The position numbers and the translations under genes were made by a program. The notes beneath the pieces were generated by a model. It did no database searches, had not been told where the DNA came from, and saw only the letters and a program-made list of their open reading frames with translations. From contig ML996699.1 of the NCBI GenBank assembly GCA_010356995.1, positions 89,181 through 153,180 on the forward strand: a DNA stretch of 64,000 bases, read 5' to 3'. Source of the stretch: Trichodelitschia bisporula. Taxonomy: Eukaryota > Ascomycota > Dothideomycetes > Phaeotrichales > Phaeotrichaceae. The first letter of the stretch is position 1, and every line of letters starts with the position of its first letter. Of this stretch, positions 50,113-60,871 are shown piece after piece.

Positions 50113-51716
50113 ATGCCCGGACGGCTCCTGGCGTTGGTCACGGGCACCAGCCGAACCGGCAGCAGCGCGTCATCGACCAACAAGGACAAGGTCGATGCAC
50201 ATGGCCCCATCTCCAAGCTACAAAATGTCATCTCAAAGAGCGCCAGTGCCCGTGGATGGTCGCCCAAAGACGACGATTCTTTTACCATGGATCATATCAA
50301 GCGCCACAATTTAGGCTCAATTCTGCACATCGACAGCAAGAAGAGCGCCAGTCCTACACTCAGTGCAAATCGCCCTGCGAAGCTGAATATTGTTGTAGAG
50401 TCGCCGCCATTGGTGAGTGATTTTCTTTTAGCTTTCTCTGCTCGTCATGCTGACATTTGCAGGTGTCCTTCAACCCCCCTGAACAATCCTCTGGAGCCCT
50501 CTTCTCCGCACAGGTTCAAGTGACAGTCACGCATCCCAATGTCGAAATCACCTCCTTCGAGCTGCAACTCGTCCAAGTCACCACGATCAAGAAACCCGTG
50601 CACGTGCACTGCCCAGACTGCAGCACAAAAACCACCGAACTGAAAAAATGGACCTTTGCAAGCGAATCCGAGCCTCTGCGCCTGGCCCGCGGCGAGCACC
50701 CCTTCCCCTTCAGCTACCTCTTCCCGGGGAACCTCCCCGCATCCACCCAAGCCGGCCTCGCAACCCTCGGCTACGTCCTCCTCGCAACCGCCAAAACCAC
50801 CACCGGCGAAATCCTCACCTACTCGCGTCCCGTGCAGCTCTCCCGCGCCGTCATTCCGGGACCAGAGAAGCACTCCGTGCGCGTCTTCCCGCCCACCAAC
50901 CTCACCGCCAGCGTCACCATGGCGCCCGTCGTGCACCTCTTCGGTGACATCCCGATTAGCATGCGGCTCAGCGGCATCTCCACGCGGAGCACACACCACA
51001 CGCTCTACTGGCGCCTGCGCAAGCTAAGCTGGCGCATCGAAGAGCACCAGAAGATGACATCACCTGCCTGCCCGAAACACGCGCCTAAACTGGGCGCCAA
51101 GAGTCTGGTGCACGACGACGTGCGCACCGTCGGCGAGCGCGAAGTCAAGTTCGACAAGAACCCGTGGAAGAGCGACTTCGCCGCCGGCGAGATCGACGCC
51201 GAATTCGTCGCCGCGCTGAATCCGGCCAAGAAGCCTGTCTGCGACGTCGATGCTCCGAACGGGCTCTCCGTGAGCCACAACCTGGTCATCGAGATGGTGG
51301 TAGCGGAGGAGTGCTCCTCGGTCCGCCGGCCCGGCCCACCGGTAGCCACGGGCGGTGCACGCATCCTGCGCATGCAGTTCCGCGTCATCGTCACCGAGCG
51401 TGCCGGGCTGGGCGTGAGCTGGGACGAGGAGACGCCCCCGACGTACCAGGATGTGCCCGAGAGCCCGCCGAGCTACAACACGGGCCATGCGATTGAGTAC
51501 GATATCGCGGAGCTGGACGGCCATGTTGAGGACTTCCATCTCGGGGAGCCGATTGCGGGGGCTGCGCTGCCGCGGTATGTGCGCGAGGCGAGCGATAGTG
51601 GGTCGGCGAGGTCGGCGTCGAGCGCGAGTGCGGAGCGACCCGTTATACGCCTTGAAGTGGAGGATTTGATGCTCGGGCCGGAGGGGCCGGGGAGGGATGA
51701 GGCGGTGGAGGGATGA
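50113..51716 (+). CDS. ldb19: LDB19/ART1-type arrestin, Rsp5 adaptor
   Basis: Two exons (50113-50412, 50463-51716; intron 50 nt) give 517 aa. The family start MPGRLLALV supports the ATG at 50113 over the in-frame one at 49984. The arrestin-like fold contains the HCPDCSTKTTELKKWTF block, GEHPFPFSYLFPGNLPAST and IPGPEKHSVRVFPPTNLTAS, all typical of LDB19. PY motifs PPTY (425-428) and PPSY (435-438) should recruit a Nedd4/Rsp5-type ubiquitin ligase. The family brings the ligase to plasma-membrane transporters and triggers their endocytosis. The C-terminal third is Ser/acidic-rich, likely the phospho-regulated region. Confidence 0.9.
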
Positions 51717-52192
51717 GTTCGATGTGGGCCTTTCGTTTTCTGATCATCTTCGAGAGCATCTTCGAAAGCGTGGCGTTTTGGAATGGATCCGGGATTCGGG
51801 ATACCATGGCTGGATTTGGCGTTGGTTTTTTTTCGTCGCCCGTGGAGGGTGATGGGCGTTTATGAGCGCGGCTGCGTGGTATAGCGGCTTTTTAGATCTG
51901 CCTGATGCGCACTGCGATGTACAGTAGGAAAAGGCGCTGGGCCATGTCAAACAGAGCTTGAATTTACCTACCGACAAGTGGAGGCCTGGAGCACTCCGTG
52001 CTCGGGAGTGGGGTCTCGCTCTTCACCTCGGTCAATGAATCACCTTACCAAAGCGACTGTGCATCCTTGAAGTTGTGTTGAACTGTGTCCCATTCAAAGG
52101 CCATTGCTATACAGCTCTCTCTACAACTTAGCACATCGGGAAAGGTTGGCGCAGTGGATGGTAAAGTTCGCAGTAATCTCGTGACTTCGAGC
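51717..52192. other. Convergent 3' regions
   Basis: This gap separates the 3' end of the plus-strand arrestin gene from the 3' end of the minus-strand mdm10. A tRNA-like stretch near 52144 was considered and rejected. No gene is seen. Confidence 0.5.
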
Positions 52193-53457
52193 CTACGATG
52201 AATATTGGACTTCGAGACCGAGTCCTCGGAAGATTTGCTCACGCCTCTTCAGATCAAGGCTCGTGCCCACAGAAAACAGCAGATCCTTGAATCTCCCCTC
52301 CCAGAGGAGACCGATCTTCCAGTCCTGGTTCACCCGCACCTTGAGCACGCCCGTAACATCGTCATCGTTCGTGGAGGCTTTGGCTCCGGAAACGGTATCC
52401 AAGCCCGCAGCTGACACGGCCCGGTCCACGGTTTCCCACCCCTCCCGAATCATCTTTTTCGCCCACTCCTCACTCTTGATCTCGCGGTTCCTCCTTAACC
52501 GCCACAGCTCGCAGCCCACAAGCACACCGCTCTCATAACTGTAAAAGTTGAAGTCGAACCGCGAGCAGAGCGCCAGGTTTCCACCAGCTTTGACTGCGTA
52601 CGTACTGCTCAAGTTCCCCATGAGCGGATTGAGCGTTAGCGTCATGGTATAAGGGAAACTGGCATGGGACGGGAGCGTCGTGAAACGGATTCCCGTCGAA
52701 ATTCCCCCAGACTTGTTCAATACGCCATAATACGCCTCCGCGCCAGCCGAAAATATGGCCGGGAGTGGGGGTTGGCTGGCCGCGGCGGCGTCTCGCGGAT
52801 CTGGCCCAAAGTTGTACAGCCCCCGAACGCCGAGAAGCGCACTGTCGGAGCTATACAGATACTCGGTGCTGTACTTGCCGTAGTCGTTCTGGAAAAGGGC
52901 GAGGATGGTCCCGCCGTTGGGCAGCGCTGCATCGCTGACGGCCGAGACTTTCAACAGCCGAGTGGGTGTCAGGCGCTTCATGTACAGCACCTCGAGCGCG
53001 TTCTGCGGCAAAAAGAGCCGCCCGTAGAGCAGAGTGTCCCTTGTATCAACCCGCTTGCCGCGATGCCATGTCTCCCTCCACCATGGCGGATCCGGAGCAC
53101 GGAGTGGGAGGATCTGGCGGTAGCCACGTACTACGCTGTGCAAGTCTAGCTTGGAAGACTTGGATGGTACTAGGAGCGGAAGGGATGAGTAGAGGTAGGA
53201 GAAAGAGCCGTCCACGAGGCCGACATTGTTTAGCGAGTAGGACGTGGCAAGGTTGGGAGTCGGGAGCGACGATATGTGGAGGTGGAGCCCTCGAGGAGTC
53301 TGAAAGTCAAGGAGTGCTGGGTCTATCAGCACAGTTTCACACCGGAAGGTTTTAGCGCACCTTGAGCAGTAGCTGTTAGTGTCGAGTACGAGTTGTCACG
53401 GTTCCAGTGAGAGGCAGAGTAGAAGGCATTTTGGATGTAATCCATAAATGTGAACAT
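52193..53457 (-). CDS. mdm10: Mitochondrial outer-membrane beta-barrel Mdm10
   Basis: Two exons (53457-53361, 53316-52193; intron 44 nt) give 406 aa. The N-terminus [20 protein letters not shown] followed by [22 protein letters not shown] is the family signature. The acceptor at 53317 (CCCAG) gives the exact joint, whereas the upstream TAG acceptor would add Asp-Pro. Later beta strands include [38 protein letters not shown] and SVGTSLDL. Mdm10 is a subunit of ERMES, the ER-mitochondria tether, and of a form of the SAM complex, where it helps Tom40 assembly. It shares a 339-bp promoter region with divergent mrt4. Confidence 0.95.
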
Positions 53458-53796
53458 GGTTGAAGCTTGAGAACATGTCGCGGGATGTGAACGAGTGTGC
53501 TTGTCTTCCTGTGCTGAGCGAGCAGCAAGAGGCCTTCAAGACACTACCTCCAGAACTTCGCTGCCTTGGTCTGATGTCGTAACTTGCAGTCTGAGAGCTT
53601 CGCGCCGCGGTCGCCGGCGCGGACACTAAACGCGGCAAGACCTTCCGCTTGGCGGGATTGATCGCGAAAAACTGCCTCGCGCGCAAATTTTGGATCTCAC
53701 AGCAGCGCTCCCCTCCAAAAACTTCCCGCGAAATTCGCTTCCACTGCACACCATCCACCCCTCACAAAAGTCCATTCTCCGTATCACTTTTCCAAA
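53458..53796. promoter_or_regulatory. Bidirectional promoter mdm10 / mrt4
   Basis: A 339-bp gap separates the divergent starts. It is GC-rich in the middle and C/A-rich near mrt4. No TATA box is evident near either gene, consistent with housekeeping expression. Confidence 0.55.
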
Positions 53797-54541
53797 ATGC
53801 CTAAGTCCAAGCGTGCTAAGGTTGTCCACCTCTCCAAGACGGACAAGAAGGGCAAGGAATTGTCGGAGAGGCTTTTCGCCAAAGTACAATCCTGCGCCAA
53901 CGAGTACCCGTACATTTTCGTCTTCTCGGTTGACAATATGCGCAACAACTACCTGAAGGCGGTGCGCAGTGAGTTCTCTGACGGCCGGTATGTTGTTCCA
54001 CGTTGCTTCGAACCTCTTGAGTCTCGTTAACTCGCGCAGCTTGTGCTTTGGCAAGACCAAAGTCATGGCAAAGGCCCTTGGAGCGACCGAAGAGTCGGAA
54101 CATCTGCCAGGCCTGTCAAAACTCGCACCTTACATGAAGGGTGACGTGGGCCTGCTCTTCACGAGCCGCGAGCCCGCCGCGGTGCTCGAGTACTTTGAGA
54201 ACTTCGCCCAGACCGACTTTGCTCGCGCTGGCGTGCAAGCGACGCACACCTTCACCATCCCCGCCGGTCCGGTCTACTCGCGTGGAGGAGAGATCCCGGC
54301 TGAGGAGGATGTCCTCTTGCCGCACAGCGTGGAGGTCACTCTGCGCAAGTGGGGGATGCCGACCCGGCTGGACAAGGGCAAGATCATGCTGGAGTCAGAG
54401 TATACGGTGTGCCGCGAGGGCGAGACCCTAAACAGCCACCAGACGGCGCTGCTGAAGTCTTTTGGCGTCGCCATGGCGGAGTTCAAAATCAATGTGCATG
54501 CGTACTGGTCAGCGAGCAGCAACGAGGTCACTGTTGTTTAG
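53797..54541 (+). CDS. mrt4: Ribosome assembly factor Mrt4 (P0-like)
   Basis: Two exons (53797-53987, 54040-54541; intron 52 nt) give 230 aa. It starts MPKSKRAKVVHLSKTDKKGK, the family N-terminus, then IFVFSVDNMRNNYLKAVR. The intron falls in GR-LCFGKTKVMAKAL. The C-terminal half (FTIPAGPVY, LPHSVEVTLRKWGMPTRLDK) is that of the L10/P0-like fold. Mrt4 occupies the P0 site on pre-60S particles in the nucleolus until it is replaced by P0. It is convergent with alb1, another 60S assembly gene. Confidence 0.95.
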
Positions 54542-54921
54542 GCGATTGGCTGTGAGTAACTGGAGGGCGGACGGAGTTGCGGCGCAGGATCTAGGCATTC
54601 ACGACTTTGTACAGTCACGACTGGGATGGGACGGGATCGCTTTCAGATTTTCGATATCAATCGCGGACAGACCGCAGCATTCCCTTCTACCTGCTTCACT
54701 CCTTCATGACCACTGTGACTGTGAAAGTGTCTACTGCTCGATGATATTCAGCCTTTGGCCCTCAACCTCAACCTCCATTCGTCCACAAAGACAAAGGCAG
54801 GGCCTGAGCCCAGTGCTTGAGGTATCCCAAAGAACTGGCAGCTGTAAGACTAACGCCTTGAACCGCTGTAAAGCGTGTCGATCGAAGAGGATAACCATCC
54901 CATTGTGCGCACAAAGGGGGA
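54542..54921. other. Convergent 3' regions mrt4 / alb1
   Basis: This 380-bp gap lies between two convergent stop codons. No coding content is seen; it should hold both 3' UTRs. Confidence 0.5.
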
Positions 54922-55512
54922 TCAAAGCTCCTCTTCCTCATCCTCTTCCGCAGCCTTAGCGACATGAGGCTCCACAGTGTCCGTTTGAAGAGACAGTCCA
55001 GCCAAATCGTCGAGCCTAAGGACGACTTCGGGAGGGGCGATGGCCTTTTCCACCAATGCGTCCAAGGCTTCGTAATGGGCCACTTCGACAGGCGTTGCAT
55101 CGGGCTTGGGCGCAAGCTTCTTATTCAGATCTTCCCAGTCCTTGCTTCGGCCCTTGACAGTCTTGAACCTCCCTATGCTTTTCTGAACTTTTGCCACAAG
55201 CTGCTCGTTGACGATATCCGCACGCTCCATAAGCTTCTGCTGGCGCACCTTTTGCTGCCGTTTCAGCGCTTTGGCTTTCTTCTTCTTGATGCCAGAGTCA
55301 TTGTTAAACACTGGTGCACGTGGCTTCGATGACGGAGGGGTCACCGTCTTCAGCGACTTGTCGGTGTTGAGAGACGGGGATTCTGCACGGCGGGCAGCGC
55401 GAGAATGCACAGAAGGTGGAGCAGGCCCTATGAGGTGAATTTAGCAGCAGCAAGCAAACTGCAAGGCAAACAAACCCTTCTTCTTAGAATTTGACTTCAT
55501 CGCCTTGGCCAT
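54922..55512 (-). CDS. alb1: Ribosome biogenesis protein Alb1
   Basis: Two exons (55512-55476, 55427-54922; intron 48 nt) give 180 aa. The protein is small, basic and lysine-rich: MAKAMKSNSKKK at the N-terminus, SGIKKKKAKALKRQQKVRQQ in the middle, and an acidic C-terminal end (AEEDEEEEL). This layout is that of Alb1, which works with Arx1 in nuclear maturation and export of the 60S subunit. A 12-codon first exon is typical. Identification rests on overall layout and basic core, so it is somewhat less secure than for mrt4. Confidence 0.82.
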
Positions 55513-55932
55513 GACGAGGTGTTGTGTGTGTGCAGATCTCCCTCAGCGGTTGCGCTGGGTCGCGAACGAAATTCGAGATGGACGTGGGGAGTGTGAAGTG
55601 TGCTAGCCAATCGCCTTCAAAAGCTGCGGCGGGCGGCGGGCGGCGGCGTGAAAAGCGGAGGAGCGCACAGGCCACGATGGGTGGCTTGGTGCGGCTTGCC
55701 ATCGCCTCGCGTCGTGGCGCATTGGCTACCACGACCTCAGATCTGAACCTCGACACCATCACTCTCCTTATTCACACTTCTTGGCCTTGCTTCCACCGCC
55801 TTCTCCACCGGCCGCAAGCTTTCCTGGAGCCACTACCTTACAGCCTTTGTCTTACCGCCGCCATATATCAATGACACGCGCCTCCCACTTGCTGTTGTCG
55901 ACGCGCGGAATCGCATTCTGCCAAGATATACA
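55513..55932. promoter_or_regulatory. Bidirectional promoter alb1 / UBP1-like gene
   Basis: A 420-bp gap separates the divergent starts. An ATG at 55871 (MTRASHLLLS) opens a frame that overlaps the UBP1-like start in another frame and stops at 56017. It would be an overlapping uORF if it is in the mRNA. A frame at 55524-55874 has no family features. Confidence 0.5.
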
Positions 55933-57498
55933 ATGGAGCCATACAGTCCAAGCTCGCTCCTATTGTCCTCTGCGGAGGACGATAGTGACTGGGAGTCATT
56001 CAAGTCCTCTTCGCTAGGGCTCGTGCTCATGACGCTTTTCTATACCACTCTTCTCACAATATACTGGAACATGAGTTCACAAACATCACTACCAAAACAA
56101 GTCCTCTCACAAACCATGGAAGTCCTCTCACAAACTATGAATCTTCTCTCAAAAACTATGAATCTCCTCTGCATAAAGCTACCGAATCCTCTCATCCAAA
56201 CTCTCGTCGACATCGCTGCAATGACTCGCCGTTTGACCTACATGGCCGCCAACGCCACCAACCGTCGCGCTCCCGCTCACCATCCGCCTGGCCTGGGCAA
56301 CTCGGACAACTCCTGCTACCAGAATTCCATCATCCAGGCATTGGCGTCCCTCAATATTCTCCCACAGCATCTACCCTGTGTTTTCGCCAGTGCTGCCTCC
56401 GTCCCTACCAGCTGGGCCCTCCTGGAGACCCTGCAGATCCTCAGGGGTTACCACGGACAGGGGCTCTGGCTCCCCAATGAGCTCAAGTCCATGAACACCT
56501 TTGAGCAGCAAGACGCACAAGAGTATTACTCCAAGATCATCGACCAGCTCCACCAGGAGGCTGTGTCCGTGGCTAAGGAGTGGTCGATGACCTTCGAGGT
56601 CAGGACGATTATGGACCACAGGGGCTGCCTCAAATACACTCCGGATCTGTCGCTCGCGCTCCGCAATCCTCTGGAGGGCCTCATGGCCACTCGTGTCTGC
56701 TGCGTCGGCTGTGGTCAGTCCGACGGCCTGAACATGCAACCCTTCAATGCGATCACGGTCAACCTTGGCGACAGGAACGCATATGACATTAGCGATTGCC
56801 TCGATAATTTCACCAAGGTCGATAGTATCGATGACGTCGAGTGCAGCAGATGCACTCTTGAGGTCGCTCTCACGAAACTGTGGCGCGAGAGGGCCCGCCA
56901 AGTTCCTCGCTCTCCCTCCAACCAGCTGGTGCGGCGCATTGCCACTATCGAATATGCGCTTCGCAATGACGATTTCTCCGAGGAAGCCATGACGGCCTGT
57001 AAAATCTCTAAGGCGGAGCGTATTCGCCAGCCCAAGACCCGGCAAGAGGTTGTTGCTCGGCCCCCCAAGTGTCTCGCCCTGCATATCAACCGCAGCACCT
57101 TCGACTATCACAGCGGGACCATGAAGAAGAACACTGCGCAAGTGGAGTTCCCGGATGAGCTGGACCTGGGCCCGTGGTCACTTCCGAGTGCCCAGCACGT
57201 GGATGGCAGCGACATGATCGGGGGCTGGTCCATGGTGCCCAACCAGTCCATGCTCGGCAATTATGACACTTCGTACAAATATGCGCTTCGCGCCGTCGTC
57301 TCCCACCACGGAGGCCACCAGAGCGGTCACTACACCGTTTACCGTCAGCACACAGACCCCTGGGGGAAGATGAATTGGTTCTATATTAGCGACAGGTATG
57401 TGCAACAGGTCACCGAAGCCTACGTGCACGGGAACAATGAAGCCTTCATGCTCTTCTACGAGCGGATCGGTGAGCCCTTTATGGTCGAATCCCCATAA
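55933..57498 (+). CDS. UBP1-like membrane-anchored deubiquitinase
   Basis: A single exon gives 521 aa. A hydrophobic helix at about 27-45 (SLGLVLMTLFYTTLLTIYW) anchors the protein near its N-terminus, as in yeast Ubp1 and animal USP30. A linker with repeats of SQTMEVL, SQTMNLL and SKTMNLL precedes the USP core. The Cys box is GLGNSDNSCYQNSIIQAL (Cys128), followed by QQDAQEYYSKII. A zinc knuckle-like pair is C-C-x-x-C with CSRC. The His box is HHGGHQSGHYTVY (His466), and Asp487 is in ISDRYV. All catalytic residues are present, so it should be an active thiol protease that removes ubiquitin. Membrane choice (ER or mitochondrial outer) is not decided. Confidence 0.88.
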   Translation: MEPYSPSSLLLSSAEDDSDWESFKSSSLGLVLMTLFYTTLLTIYWNMSSQTSLPKQVLSQTMEVLSQTMNLLSKTMNLLCIKLPNPLIQTLVDIAAMTRRLTYMAANATNRRAPAHHPPGLGNSDNSCYQNSIIQALASLNILPQHLPCVFASAASVPTSWALLETLQILRGYHGQGLWLPNELKSMNTFEQQDAQEYYSKIIDQLHQEAVSVAKEWSMTFEVRTIMDHRGCLKYTPDLSLALRNPLEGLMATRVCCVGCGQSDGLNMQPFNAITVNLGDRNAYDISDCLDNFTKVDSIDDVECSRCTLEVALTKLWRERARQVPRSPSNQLVRRIATIEYALRNDDFSEEAMTACKISKAERIRQPKTRQEVVARPPKCLALHINRSTFDYHSGTMKKNTAQVEFPDELDLGPWSLPSAQHVDGSDMIGGWSMVPNQSMLGNYDTSYKYALRAVVSHHGGHQSGHYTVYRQHTDPWGKMNWFYISDRYVQQVTEAYVHGNNEAFMLFYERIGEPFMVESP

Positions 57499-58528
57499 AT
57501 CGAGATGAGCGAGCCAGAGGAAACCTTCTTTGCCCCTGAACCCCTCTCCTAGTCGCCCTCATCGGCAACGCCGCCGATATTGCTCTGACTCCATCTCCCG
57601 AGAACGCGCCTCAGGAATTGAGCGGCAACGAGTGCGGGAGCATCCACGAATTCGTCCTCGACCAGCCTGTCTCCCCCAAAATTTCCGATGAAGCGTTAAG
57701 GCCTCTCGCCGCCAATCGCCTCGCCGCTCGCCCTACCACATCCCTCCGCGCAAAGCTGAGCACAGCCGCGACGAAGAGGGCGCTTCGCACCGGTGTCCTT
57801 CCCCCGCCGCTCCTCGCCTCCGCGCACGCCAACTCGGGCTGCGGATGACAAGACCGGACACCGTGAAGACAAGGGGGTTGTCCCCCCACATTCAACGACT
57901 TTTCCGCAAGAAGACTTCTTGTCGAGCCAAGAAGTCACGCAGCTCGACACCTCTGCGGTCTCCCAATACTGGGGGGCTCAGAACCTATTCACCTGTATAT
58001 TATACCATCTGGCACTGGAAGCATTGCTGGGCGTTGGTTAACGCATACATGAGGAAGCGCTGGATTTATGATACCAAGAGCGCGTATGGGCACTGGTGCC
58101 CTTGTATTTTATAATTTGAGTGTGCCGGCTGCAGAGCTGGCAATGTGTACCACTGTAACATGTTGCAAACTATTGAGTTCGTGATGTCCTGAAGTCCTAC
58201 CTAAGCAGTAAACGATAGGTGCATGTCTAAATTCAATCTTTGTATACGAGTAGATGATGAGACAACCTAGCTAGTTCGTACAAGTATCTTGCGTTCTTAC
58301 GAGTTAGTGTCTTTTCATGAAGCTGATGTGTGGGCCACTTTTGTGTGTTCATGTCCCCATCTGTGATCTGACGTTGATGCCAGCTCGGGCCGGTCTTGGC
58401 ACCTCGCCTGGTTTGCCGTTTTGGCACTAGCGCCAACCCGCCCACTGCTGCCCGCTGTCGCAAAATCCCTCCCACGCACCTCCCTCGAACATTTCGACAA
58501 CTAACCTGCAGCACCACCTACCGTCAAA
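57499..58528. other. Intergenic region between the UBP1-like gene and rpl32
   Basis: Just after the deubiquitinase stop, 57506-57550 reads MSEPEETFFAPEPLS in an open frame, and 57600-57850 stays open in places. It may be a degenerated 3' extension or UTR, and I could not build a gene from it. The right end carries the rpl32 promoter. Confidence 0.45.
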
Positions 58529-59076
58529 ATGGTCGCCGCAAAGAAGCATGTTCCTATTGTGAAGAAGCGTACGCCTGCTCACCCTCGCTGCGAATTAGAC
58601 TCCGGATGGCGCTGACAGCTCGTAAACAGACAAGGCCCGCTTCAACCGGCATCAGTCCGACCGCTTCAAATGCGTCGACCCCAGCTGGCGGAAACCGAAG
58701 GGTATTGACAACCGCGTTCGTCGGCGGTTCAAGGGCCAGGCTGCTATGCCCAAGGTATGACAATTTGGGAGGAGCGACGGCCAGCGCTGACAGCACCAGA
58801 TCGGATACGGCTCCAACCGCAAGACCCGCCACTTGACTCCCTCCGGCCACAAGGCTTTCCTCGTCAACAACGTCAACGATGTCGACTTGCTGCTGATGCA
58901 CAACCGCACCTACGCGGCCGAGTATGTCCTGGTACACACTTCACCTGACGGCCACTAACAGACACAGGATCGCTCATGCCGTGTCCGCGCGGAAGCGCAT
59001 CGACATCATCACCCGGGCGAAGCAGCTGGGTGTCAAGGTCACGAACGGCAAGGCGAAGGTCACGACGGAGTCTTAG
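58529..59076 (+). CDS. rpl32: 60S ribosomal protein L32 (eL32)
   Basis: Four exons (58529-58568, 58630-58754, 58800-58921, 58968-59076; introns 61, 45, 46 nt) give 131 aa, the normal eL32 length. Family sequence crosses each joint: [22 protein letters not shown], then [58 protein letters not shown] and [15 protein letters not shown]. Three introns in such a short gene fit fungal ribosomal protein genes, where introns support high expression. It is a structural protein of the large ribosomal subunit. Confidence 0.97.
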
Positions 59077-60871
59077 GCGGAATGTTGAACTGGGTTGTTG
59101 GGTCATGGGTCGGCGTCTGCTTTCCTCGAAACAGGTTATGAACTGCGTTATGGCCATAGCCGTGGGCGGCGTACATGCTAGGCAATTTAGGGCGGGTTAG
59201 AGCCACTGATGGTAGTCGCTTCGAGATACCCAGTCCTCCCACCCCGGCAAATCCATAAGGCGTTCAAGTTCAACCTCCATGTGCATGTGGTGATGTTATC
59301 ATGGTTAATGGCATGTGAATCGTAGCAACGGTGGCTTCGAACTTCCCATCAGCATGCAAGATGGTGACATCGCTCTCAGTCAAGTTTTCAATGAACTATT
59401 TTTATGCCAAGAACGGCTATCATGGGGCTTATTGATGAAATTCATGTTGGTAACACTTTGGCTGCCAGAGATGGGTGGGTGTCCAGCCGCTGCAAGATGC
59501 ATGAGTGGGCAAGCCACGGCGAGCCTCCGCACGCAGCCGGCGACCAACCGGGACGGCGGACATTGCTTCCGAATATTCTTCGAACTCAACGTCAGGCTTA
59601 GGCTCGAAGGAACAAGATGCTGTCAACGCTCATAAGCACCCCCCTTTCGCCAGATTCAATCCTTTTGATCTATTAGATTCGTATTCTTCCCGCTGACTGG
59701 GCACGTCTTCTGTTAACCCCCACGTTCTAGCCCCCTCGACTTGCCTGTCCTTGGATTCGACGGATTAAGTCTTGATGCCATGTGGAAGCTGAGCAATCTG
59801 GGGCAGCGGACCAAGGAGCACATGCAACTAAAACGGGTACAACCGCATTGCATGGGTGGCACACATCAACTGCTGTGATAGATGAACGAGCGGTATCTAC
59901 CCTGAGTACTCTGAGCACATTGTAGCAACGTATCCAGCCTATCTACCAACCACAGTAGCTCCATGCACTTCGGAAAGTCCCTCTCTTGGCCCGCAGCAGG
60001 AAGGACCGCGCTGGTGGAACTCCCGAGCCCTCAACCGCACACCCCAACAGCACATGCTCCCACACCGACTGATCGTCCCGCACTGCGGCGATTCACAGGA
60101 TTTCGCCTCTTCGGCTATTACCGCGAGGCCAGTCACTTTGCGATAATGTCCACGTTGGTGTGCTGATAGGCTGGCGGCAATCCGATCCTCCAAAAGTAGA
60201 CACCATGGCCAGTCTGGACAGCTGGCTTGTCCGACTTGCTTGATATTGCGGACGGTTCTGCTGAGTTTCGCTGAGCACACGACGTCTTGCCCTTGTCTCC
60301 TACGCCCTTTTTTGCGATGCTTTGTGATAGCGTAGTTTCGATTATGGCGACACCTTCTGCTTTGCTCATGGCTTCCCCACAATGCACGCCTTGCTGACGT
60401 ATCAACGAGTATACCAAAGGGGTTCAACAGCGTCCAAGCGTTCTTTTTTGGTTCTTGCGCTCGTCTTTCCATTGGGTCGTTGACGCCATCGTGTGGTCCC
60501 CTGGAGCCGCCATCAGCCTTATGATCAGCCCTACGGCGTGGTGGCCTGGTTGTGTGCTCAGCCCTATGGGATATCCTTCTGGAAGCGTAACGGTCGCGTA
60601 ACCATCGATCGCATCGGGTCCTCCACCGGACAAGACACCAAGATATAAACACAGGGCACCTCCGACCTATCCTCCAGCCAAGCACTCCACTTTCCACCAC
60701 GAGCATTTCCTCCAGCATCTCCTATACATCCATTGCTTTTCTCTATCGCTCCTACAACACTTCCTCTAGCGCTTCCCCAACAGCGCTTTTCCCGGCACTT
60801 TCTCCAGCACATCCCGTATACTCCTCCAGCATCTTTAGCATAATACCCTCACCGCTCCCAAAGCCACCAAA
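59077..60871. other. Intergenic region with CT-rich leader
   Basis: I saw no recognisable gene in this 1.8-kb gap. The right 250 bp is rich in CTCCAGC/TTCCTC motifs (60660-60835) and runs into the start of the 250-aa hypothetical gene, so it is likely its promoter and leader. Confidence 0.5.

Noticed and set aside
52144-52200. tRNA-like stretch GTTGGCGCAGTGGATGG
   Set aside because: Resembles a D-arm, but no acceptor stem or T arm can be folded around it.
57499-57850. Possible C-terminal extension of the UBP1-like protein
   Set aside because: Open frame begins after a clean stop; no donor/acceptor pair joined it to the protease, and the USP domain is already complete.
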